64,000 nt of DNA, taken from positions 53,123,187-53,187,186 of the forward strand of contig NC_088301.1 in NCBI RefSeq assembly GCF_032854445.1, given 5' to 3'. The translations under genes and the position numbers were made by a program. Numbering within the stretch: position 1 is the first letter of the stretch; each line of letters opens with the position of its first letter. The notes under the pieces are model-generated. The model was not told the origin of the DNA. It ran no database searches and saw only the letters and a program-made list of their open reading frames with translations. Positions 60,301-64,000 of this stretch are shown here, piece by piece. The stretch is from Liolophura sinensis (Eukaryota; Mollusca; Polyplacophora; Chitonida; Chitonidae).

Positions 60301-61855
60301 TGACTAGCCCTCGTCATTGTTACTCACCATCTGACTAGCCCTCGTCATTGTTACTCACCATCTGACTAGCCCTCGTCATTGTTACTCACCATCTGACTAG
60401 CCCTCGTCATTGCCACTCACAATCTGACTAGCCCTCATCATTGCCACTCACAATCTGACTAGCCCTCGTCATTGTTACTCACAATCTGACTAGCCCTTGT
60501 CATTGTTACTCACAATCTGACTAACCCTCTTCATTTCCACTCACAATCTGACTAGTCCAACTTGTCCATCCTTGACCTGACTATTTAGTTTATATGGACT
60601 GTGAAACTGTGCCCAGTTGTAAACTGGTACTACCAACATTCCATAGGCGTCCATTCTGTGCCAGACAAACCAGACTGAATTGTGTTTTTGCCATCTGCTG
60701 TAACTGGGACGTGTACTAAAATCAGTCATCACATCTCCAGTTGCTCAAATACAAATACAATGTTATCTTCCAAAACATTCGCTGAAAAAGTTGTGCTTCT
60801 ATGATTTTCATTGTTTTCATTAAAAGGTGCACACATAGGGATAATTGCAGATGGTGTCCATACAATGGCTTTTGATAAGAGTCTGGCTAGCTTTTCCCCA
60901 TGCTAATTCTTCACAGGGCTTCTGAGTACATAATCAGATGTTTTTGGCATGACATCACCTTGTCCAGGGCTCTGCTGCAAACAAGATAGCAAATGATCCA
61001 ACTAAATTATTATTTTCTTTTTTTGATATGGAACTGCTTAACACCCTGTTTGCAGTTTACAGACAATTTTAAACATAACATAAATATTGTGCGTAGGGAA
61101 TATTTAGCGAAAAAAAAAAGTGCTGGGATCTCCTTGACGCAAACCCTTGAAAAACACAAAATCACCATGATATGGCTGAAATATTGCTGATGTGACATTG
61201 AACCCTCATCATTCTGTTGCACATGTGCATATGGTTTATGTGTCAAGCCAGTGGATTGCAAACGCAGACACGTGTGCATTGGTGTAAGTTAAGAGCCTTC
61301 TGGTCAGATATCTCAGGAGTTTTTGTTAAATTTGGACAGTGGTGTACACGTGTGTTTATATTTAAGTGTTAATTTTTCATCTCAAAGTGGAATATTTTCA
61401 GAAGTTTTGATTTTGTGATGCTAAATGATCCAGCATGTATCTTGTATGTAGAAGTACCAGTCGATGGCTTTAAACTATTTCACTGTCTTGTGATTTGTGG
61501 TTTATGTGTGCTGTTCTGAAGTCAGGATGAGTTTTTGTCATGCCTGCTTTGAGTTTATTCTTCTTTGCTTATGCGTGGTGGCCTGTATTTTGTTATCGAA
61601 AGTTTGCATGCCATGAACATCAACTACATATGTCAACTTTTTCTTCAACTTGGAACTTTTTTTATTTCCACAAATAGTATACATCCGAAAAGAATACAGC
61701 TCTTTTCTTTGAGTTCTTCTGTTTTCTTTGTAATAATACATTGGTCAAAATTCTACCCTGATTTGATGATTTGGGAGAAGGATGGGCTAAGGTGCCTCAG
61801 TATTACTTAATTACTATCTTTTATTTAAGAACCATAGTTTTAACTTACTTATGTA

Positions 61856-61919
<64 letters not shown>

Positions 61920-63326
61920 TTGTGTTATGTTGCCTTTTTTCCATCCCAGTACAGCAAATGGTTGAATGATGTCGTGCTGACTTAATAGTGCTTGTTTATT
62001 TTTGTAGGGTCAAGGACGGATTGAGAAGACAGAGATTATTGAGATGGCAATAAAACATATTAAGCAACTTCAGGCAAAGCTGGATACATGTGGTAAGACA
62101 AATACATCAGCTCTTAACTGTTTAAACACTTTAAAATTTTTTTTGAATAATACTGTGTCATCATTGGCCATATATACTATTTGCATCATTTGATCACATC
62201 TGCAACCAGAGCTTATCACTGATTGTTCTTCGGTTTGTGATTGTTATCCCTGGCTTGTGTATGGGTAATTTGTCCTGCCCTGTAGGTTTCAGTACATCAC
62301 TTCATATTTGTCCGGGGCTGTCTTGCAAAATATGCAGCATTCTTTGAAAGAAAAAAATGTTGCACTGGAAGGTGTCACAGGACAAATTACATGAAAATTT
62401 GAATCTGGTGATTTAATCACAGGACAAAAGAAATGTTAATGTAAATTCTTCAACCTTTTCATATGTTTGCAAGGTGTTTATTCAAGCAAATTTTGGGCAG
62501 AGTCATAAAATAATACTATTTGTGAAACCCTGAAATTGGTTACATTGAAAAATTATGGGCATTTGTATCATGTTATACACATTAACAATTTTCAAAAGTT
62601 TTATTCTTTAAGTACAGAGACCATGTGATAATGAGTTATTGTTGTTTGAACATGAATGGTGACTTGTAAATAGTGAGTGGTTGTTAGGATTGTACAGTGT
62701 ACTCTGTTCCCTCACTTCTGTGTAGCATGTTCAGTCCCTGGTTTGCACATCATTAAACCTGGGTCGGGTCATACCACAGATTGCAAAGAGTGTACTTGTT
62801 ATTGCCTTGCTTAATGCTCAGCAGTAAGAGGTTAGAGCAAGGAAATATGACTGGTTGGGCCTGGTGTCAGTATGCCTGGTGTCTTCTACATGATACTATG
62901 TTAGTGGAGGCAGTACTTTGGTGGCGTGAACTCTCCCTACTACTAGAAGACACAATAGGTATATACACGCACCTAATGACTCCTCATTGTCATTTGTCGT
63001 AAAACCCAAATCATACATACATACATACCAATAAAATCTGATAATTCCGGTCAAATTGTTGACCCAAGCCTATATAATCTTCCCACATCATGCCTGACAT
63101 ATAAAACTGTGCCTTTCTGTGACAGAAATTAAACAGCAACAAGCAGATCCAGCGTCAGCCTACCTTCTGCAGAAACCTTGCTGTTCTGAAAAGTTCTACA
63201 TGGGGTTCAAGGAGTGTGAGGCTGAGTTGATGAGATTTCTGGTGGAGAAAGAAGGATGGGATGCGAAGGACCAGATCTGCAGCCGTCTGATGAAGCAGCT
63301 TGATGAGGCTAGCAAAAAATACACAG
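21248..63326 (+). CDS. cwo: bHLH-Orange transcriptional repressor, clockwork orange-like, 5' part
   Basis: Isoform A joins 21248-21300, 26398-26454, 35296-35344, 36861-36929, 41281-41382, 62008-62092 and 63126-63326 in phase (205 codons plus one base). Isoform B starts at 34695-34813 and joins 35296. The bHLH starts with [15 protein letters not shown] and continues LADLSRLIP and [17 protein letters not shown], the characteristic clockwork orange sequence. The basic region lacks the Pro of HES/Hairy proteins and has the Glu-Lys-Arg-Arg-Arg E-box reader. An Orange domain follows ([17 protein letters not shown]). In insects CWO represses CLK/CYC targets at E-boxes. The C-terminal exons lie beyond the window. 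A broader HES/DEC relative is possible, but the basic-helix 1 match favours cwo. Confidence 0.88.
22371..22426 (+). repeat. Local direct repeat, copy 1
   Basis: ATGTAGATGATCTAAGCAAG and AAAACTGGAACATTGTGTTGT recur at 22878-22926, 507 bp downstream, with small changes. Confidence 0.7.
22772..22926 (+). repeat. Family D copy 2 joined to the local direct repeat, copy 2
   Basis: 22772-22875 matches 19785-19881 (AGTTTCACCAGAGTATA, GTGATATTAAGCT). It runs straight into 22878-22926, which matches 22371-22421. The two units may be parts of one larger, decayed element. Confidence 0.6.
23399..23547 (-). mobile_element. SINE family A, inverted
   Basis: AATATTTCACTGATATGATG, GGCCAGCTTTATGGTGG and CCCACGACCATCTGCAG are the inverse of the family A body and tail. 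Truncated before the tRNA head. Confidence 0.75.
24594..24826 (+). mobile_element. Near full-length tRNA-derived SINE, family A
   Basis: Starts GGGCCTCTGTGGCTCAGTTG (A-box), then GTGAGTTCAAATCC (B-box), the body (GGTGGTTGTGGGTTTCTC, CTGTGCCCGG) and the tail TTTACGGCGTTAAGCAAC, ending in AAATAAATAA. It is the most complete copy in the window and defines the family's head-to-tail order. The central GTATAAGTGAAATATTCTTG part is altered in this copy. Confidence 0.85.
25520..25652 (-). mobile_element. SINE family A, inverted
   Basis: Begins with (TTAT)n and GATTGGTGTTTTATGCCATA, then ATTTCACTGATGCGACGG and GGCAGCATTATGGTTGG. The head is missing. Confidence 0.75.
26398..26454 (+). CDS. cwo: cwo-like exon 2, in-frame and skippable
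   Basis: 57 nt with very strong sites: a TTTTTTTTCCTGTTTCAG acceptor and an AAA|GTAAGT donor. Phase 2 to phase 2, so inclusion or skipping keeps the frame. It reads [17 protein letters not shown]. Direct splicing to 36861 would hit a TGA, so the exon must join 35296. Confidence 0.7.
26985..28260 (+). pseudogene. Degenerate non-LTR retrotransposon reverse transcriptase (jockey/CR1/L2-like)
   Basis: Two RT-like blocks: 26985-27119 ([10 protein letters not shown] motif) and 27703-28260 (KLPGVTFDD, then [21 protein letters not shown]). These are typical of the C-terminal RT/thumb region of jockey/CR1/L2-type elements. There are frameshifts, and stops replace conserved Trp codons (TGA after CCTV, TAG after YGVTL). 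The copy is 5'-truncated, followed by an A-rich run at 28280, and interrupted by a TTAA-flanked element. Not functional. Confidence 0.8.
27124..27698. mobile_element. TTAA-flanked inverted-repeat element nested in the retrotransposon
   Basis: The left end TTAA-AGGAGAAGAAAA (27120-27135) is mirrored by the right end TTTTCTTCTCCT-TTAA (27687-27702). That gives 12-bp perfect TIRs with TTAA at both borders, the target-site signature of the piggyBac superfamily. The 575-bp interior has no transposase frame, so it is nonautonomous. Confidence 0.75.
29262..29310 (+). mobile_element. SINE-type tail fragment
   Basis: GAGTACGACGTTAAAGCCC followed by CACTCACTCACTCA is the typical 3' end of molluscan SINE-like repeats; the upstream body is not recognisable. 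Confidence 0.45.
30160..30243 (+). mobile_element. SINE family A tail
   Basis: CCTACCACCACAATGC, GTCGTCGTATTATTGAAATA and GAGTATGGCATAAAACACC, ending in AAATAAATAAA. 5'-truncated. Confidence 0.7.
30615..30990 (+). repeat. Degenerate minisatellite, 34-bp to 30-bp units
   Basis: About a dozen units around TGAACTGTGA and CCATTCTGTT. Spacing is about 34 bp on the left (30667, 30701, 30735) and exactly 30 bp on the right (30891, 30921, 30951, 30981). The shorter unit has the cleaner array. Confidence 0.8.
31921..32046 (+). mobile_element. SINE family A, 5'-truncated
   Basis: Begins AACCTGCGGATGGTCGTGG, with CCCGGGCTGTGCCCGG, ATAATGCCAGCCG, GTATAAGTGAAATATTCTTG and a CCAATCAAATAAAT end. One of the best-preserved body and tail regions here. 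Confidence 0.8.
34110..34115 (+). promoter_or_regulatory. E-box upstream of alternative first exon B
   Basis: CACGTG, 585 bp upstream of the exon B ATG at 34695. If exon B has its own promoter, this is a candidate CLOCK/CYCLE or CWO site. The motif frequency across the window is near chance. Confidence 0.2.
34695..34813 (+). CDS. cwo: cwo-like alternative first exon B
   Basis: ATG in a good context (GCACCATGC) opens 39 codons plus two bases, [20 protein letters not shown] then [19 protein letters not shown], ending at AAG|GTAATT in phase 2. This is the same phase as exons A and 2, and it joins 35296 in frame. No good acceptor precedes it, which fits a first exon with its own promoter. Transcript evidence is needed to be sure it is used. 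Confidence 0.55.
35296..35344 (+). CDS. cwo: cwo-like 49-nt common exon with NAGNAG acceptor
   Basis: The acceptor TTTTGCTTGTTTCAG is followed directly by CAG, so splicing after either AG is possible; both keep the frame and differ by one residue. The donor is CAA|GTATTT. Phase 2 to phase 0. It reads [16 protein letters not shown] and is the only segment I found that connects the upstream phase-2 exons with the phase-0 exon at 36861. Confidence 0.65.
36861..36929 (+). CDS. cwo: cwo-like exon preceding the bHLH
   Basis: 23 codons, phase 0 to 0: [15 protein letters not shown], then VKKPKTPR. Acceptor TTTGTTTTCACAG, donor AGG|GTAAGT. It supplies a Lys/Arg-rich run immediately before DPMSHR, as in clockwork orange proteins. 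Confidence 0.85.
37021..37189 (-). mobile_element. SINE family A, inverted, running into assembly gap
   Basis: Opens with (TTTA)n and GATTGGTGTTTTACGCCGTA, then the full body to CTTACGGCCGGAGAGGAGC, where the sequence becomes N. The tRNA head is hidden in the gap. Confidence 0.8.
37190..37389. other. Assembly gap (200 N)
   Basis: Exactly 200 N bases, which suggests a placeholder length and not a measured gap. It begins inside a SINE, the likely cause of the assembly break. Reading frames across it are meaningless. Confidence 0.95.
40151..40201 (+). mobile_element. Dispersed repeat tail, family E
   Basis: CATGATATGGCTAAAATTCT, GTTGATGTTGCGTAAAGCC, ATCATTCATTT. A second copy (CATGATATGGCTGAAATATT) is at 61163-61213. 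The string is a common 3' end of dispersed repeats in molluscs. Confidence 0.5.
41281..41382 (+). CDS. cwo: cwo-like exon: basic region and helix 1
   Basis: 34 codons, phase 0 to 0, from [18 protein letters not shown] through [15 protein letters not shown]. The Glu-Lys-Arg-Arg-Arg-Asp-Arg series contacts E-box DNA in this class. Acceptor CTTCTGTTTGCAG, donor CAG|GTATAT. Confidence 0.95.
42005..42262 (+). repeat. Dispersed repeat family F, copy 1
   Basis: AATTCTTCAACCCTTTTGTA, TTGCAAGGTGTTTATTCAA, GTGAAGCTCCGAAATTCGCC, GGCACTGAAAGTTGC and GGTTGAGGAATTAGGGTA. Parts recur at 62436-62562 (+) and at 57040-57175 (inverted). Family unknown. Confidence 0.65.
42520..43216. mobile_element. Nonautonomous TIR element
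   Basis: CTATGTTCACACTAACCCGG near 42548 is matched, inverted, by CCGGCATAGTGTGAACGTAG near 43200, and an AGCTTTAAAGC string flanks both ends. The interior of about 650 bp lacks any transposase frame. Confidence 0.7.
45735..46851 (+). repeat. Satellite 1, divergent left part (31-bp monomers)
   Basis: Variable monomers of the form GATGAGTAGATTCATCAGTG + GAGGATGAT. Many contain TGATGA-GTAGAT-TCATCA, a 6-bp stem and 6-nt loop. A stretch at 46594-46648 repeats the unique left flank at 45578-45636, so part of the array arose by a larger duplication. Confidence 0.85.
46852..48945 (+). repeat. Satellite 1, homogeneous core: about 67 x 31 bp with higher-order structure
   Basis: Near-identical monomers of ATTAATCTGAAGAGGATGAT followed by CTGATGAGTGG, with variants GAATAG, GATTGAAAT, GAGTAG, GATTGG and GAATGG in place of GAGTGG. 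The variant order repeats at two scales: an 8-monomer (248-bp) unit near the right end and a ten-monomer motif recurring 26 monomers (806 bp) apart. The + strand is nearly free of C. Confidence 0.95.
48946..49364 (+). repeat. Satellite 1, divergent right part with 104-bp duplication
   Basis: Decayed monomers, then a perfect 104-bp direct repeat (49137-49240 and 49261-49364). The 20-bp spacer (49241-49260) is an inverted copy of the GGTCTGATGAGTAGATC segment. Confidence 0.85.
51258..51343 (+). mobile_element. SINE family A tail
   Basis: CCCACCACAATGCTGGCCGG, TGTATAAGTGAAATATTTTT and a TCAAATAAATAAAT end. 5'-truncated. Confidence 0.65.
52115..52460. mobile_element. Possible TIR element plus a nearby extra end
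   Basis: CTATTCTGTAAGATGGGTC at 52117 is inverted at 52440 (GACCCGTCTTACAGAATAG). A third, direct copy begins at 52562 and continues for about 60 bp (GGAAGCTAGAGACCATGTGA) alongside the first, so two related elements or a duplication are present. Confidence 0.5.
54930..55930 (-). pseudogene. Decayed LTR-retrotransposon gag-like remnant
   Basis: On the minus strand, about 55510-55646 reads [14 protein letters not shown], a stop, then [11 protein letters not shown] and another stop. This resembles gag-type proteins of invertebrate LTR retroelements (a YEAY...F-type helix followed by an EFE helix). Downstream minus-strand frames to 54930 are open in pieces and may belong to the same element. 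It is heavily interrupted, no LTRs were recognised, and family assignment is uncertain. Confidence 0.35.
57040..57175 (-). repeat. Dispersed repeat family F, inverted copy
   Basis: The minus strand reads GTGACACCCTGAAATTGGTC, TTGCACTGAAAAC and GGTTGAGAAATTAGGGTA, in the same order as 42110-42200. Confidence 0.6.
58867..59112 (+). other. Isolated open frame, unassigned
   Basis: An 81-codon Lys-rich frame in the intron, just after a GC-richer stretch. It has no recognised domain and no clear splice partners. The 5' side has a Cys-bearing segment and a GTAAAA donor-like site. It could be chance or a decayed mobile-element gene. Confidence 0.12.
59375..60556 (+). repeat. Satellite 2: about 38 x 31-bp monomers
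   Basis: The monomer is CACTCACAATCTGACTAGCC + CTCGTCATTGC, with GCC/GTT, CTC/CTT and CAAT/CAGT/CCAT variants. Segments recur 279 bp (9 monomers) and 217 bp (7 monomers) apart with the same variant order, so higher-order units exist. The + strand is C-rich and G-poor, the opposite of satellite 1. Confidence 0.95.
61163..61213 (+). mobile_element. Dispersed repeat tail, family E
   Basis: CACCATGATATGGCTGAAAT, ATTGCTGATGTGACATTGAA and CCCTCATCATTCTG match 40151-40201. Confidence 0.5.
61859..61919. repeat. TA dinucleotide microsatellite
   Basis: About 30 TA units interrupted once (ATGTATA) at mid-length, 90 bp upstream of the helix 2 exon. Confidence 0.95.
62008..62092 (+). CDS. cwo: cwo-like exon: helix 2
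   Basis: Phase 0 to 1; acceptor TTATTTTTGTAG, donor GTG|GTAAGA. It encodes [20 protein letters not shown] then LQAKLDTC, completing the b[16 protein letters not shown] is nearly invariant in clockwork orange proteins. Confidence 0.95.
62436..62562 (+). repeat. Dispersed repeat family F, copy 3
   Basis: AAATTCTTCAACCTTTTCAT, TTGCAAGGTGTTTATTCAA and GTGAAACCCTGAAATTGG, as in 42005-42262. Confidence 0.65.
62700..63030 (+). mobile_element. Dispersed repeat family C, copy 2
   Basis: GTCGGGTCATACCACAGA, GGTTAGAGCAAGG, TGGTGTCAGTAT, GACTCCTCATTGTCATTTG and an (ATAC)n-like end. It fills most of the 1.0-kb intron between the helix 2 and Orange exons. Confidence 0.65.
63126..63326 (+). CDS. cwo: cwo-like exon: Orange domain
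   Basis: Enters in phase 1 (Glu codon split) after CTGTGACAG. It encodes [16 protein letters not shown], then [36 protein letters not shown] and DEASKKYT. The Orange domain mediates dimer specificity in this family. The end is uncertain: ACAG|GCAAGT is a perfect GC-type donor, while CAA|GTACAA at 63331 is a weaker GT alternative. Confidence 0.9.
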
Positions 63327-64000
63327 GCAAGTACAAAATTCTCTTCTCGATCAACACTTTTGTGCATGACTCCAATTCTCCAGATAGCATCCTTGCAGTC
63401 AGATATCGGAATAAGTTTATAAAACTTCTTCAGTTTACCTAATGTCACCAGATGAATTTTCTACATTATTCTCATATTGAGTCCTGCACCCACAATAATT
63501 TTAAACTGTTTTGAAGGTTGGGAAACTAGGAGCTAGTTGACATGTTTCATGGTTTTGACTTAAATATGCCTCCTCTGCATTACCTCCTTCGTTACGCGAC
63601 AGCTATGATATAATGCAAGACTAGTGTTTTAGACGTGAATCTTTGAGAAGTCCCCTGTTAAAGTAGGCCATAGGCAGTACATGTATAAGTATGTCATTAT
63701 AGGGACAACTATTTTCTATTCAACAGAACATAAAGACATGACACACCCAGAGAAATGTAGAAGTCCATGTTTTTCACCTTAGGAATAATGTACATATTTG
63801 GTAGAGTTTGCAGAAGCAGGCTGTTGTAGGCCTTCATATATTTCTTGAATTATACAGGCCATGCTTATTGTGGTCTGTCCAAGTCAGTAATTGAAATTTG
63901 TTTTTGGAACCTGGTCTTCAGTTAGCTTATGCCATTATTACCTAACAACAACTTACTCACACAACTTCAGTGGCCTCAAGGGAGGTAATTCAGTGCTGCG
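63327..64000 (+). other. Start of the next intron of the cwo-like gene
   Basis: AT-rich sequence with no further exon to the window edge. Remaining cwo exons (C-terminal repression region and stop) must lie downstream of position 64000. Confidence 0.6.

Larger units (their letters stand above)
41383..62007 (+). other. 20.6-kb intron inside the bHLH loop, satellite-bearing
   Basis: Separates helix 1 from helix 2. It carries two 31-bp tandem arrays (45735-49364 and 59375-60556), a TIR element (42520-43216), copies of an unnamed repeat (42005-42262 and 57040-57175), a SINE tail (51258-51343), a duplicated/TIR segment (52115-52670), a gag-like remnant (about 54930-55930) and a TA repeat (61859-61919). 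The remaining DNA, including about 43.2-45.7, 49.4-51.2, 53.1-54.9 and 56.0-58.6 kb, shows nothing I can name. Confidence 0.7.

Noticed and set aside
45735-60556. Regularly spaced repeats resembling a CRISPR array.
   Set aside because: There are no unique spacers: the whole 31-bp period is repetitive, in a eukaryotic intron.

Overview
This is a eukaryotic, AT-rich, intron-rich animal contig. Large introns with GT-AG junctions, dispersed tRNA-derived SINE copies of a kind common in molluscan genomes, many short inverted-repeat DNA elements, abundant TACATGTA-type motifs and the two gene families present all suggest a lophotrochozoan, most likely a mollusc. Species is not resolvable from the sequence alone.

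Layout. (1) 744-13180, + strand: one complete six-exon gene for a 455-residue secreted protein. It has a signal peptide, a chitin-binding type-2 (peritrophin/CBM14-like) domain, a Thr/Pro/His-rich PTHAPT-repeat linker and a C-terminal chymotrypsin-fold S1 serine protease with a complete catalytic triad. All exon phases agree. Its introns hold a 50-bp tandem repeat, SINE pieces, two TIR elements, a duplicated segment and a ~0.98-kb foldback. (2) 13181-21247: intergenic, with SINE fragments, a 119-nt hairpin, one orphan exon-like segment at 17195-17269 and a TIR-bounded element. (3) 21248 to beyond 63326, + strand: the 5' part of a bHLH-Orange repressor gene that best matches clockwork orange (cwo), the circadian E-box repressor. 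I can assemble seven coding exons. Two are alternative first exons (21248-21300 and 34695-34813) that end in the same phase and join a common 49-nt exon (35296-35344). The Orange-domain exon (63126-63326) is the last one seen; the 3' end lies outside the window.

The 20.6-kb intron that splits the bHLH loop (41383-62007) contains two large tandem arrays with different monomer sequences but the same 31-bp period, at about 45.7-49.4 kb and 59.4-60.6 kb. Both show higher-order repeat organisation. Other repeats include a degenerate non-LTR retrotransposon interrupted by a TTAA-flanked inverted-repeat element (26985-28260), a decayed gag-like remnant on the minus strand (about 55.5 kb), several TIR elements and a 200-N assembly gap inside a SINE (37190-37389).

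The two genes have no evident functional link. I see no prokaryotic, CRISPR or defence-type system. The features most worth checking are the alternative N-termini of the clock-type gene, the paired 31-bp satellites in its intron, the protease with a non-tryptic activation site and unusual S1 pocket, and the intronic foldback.
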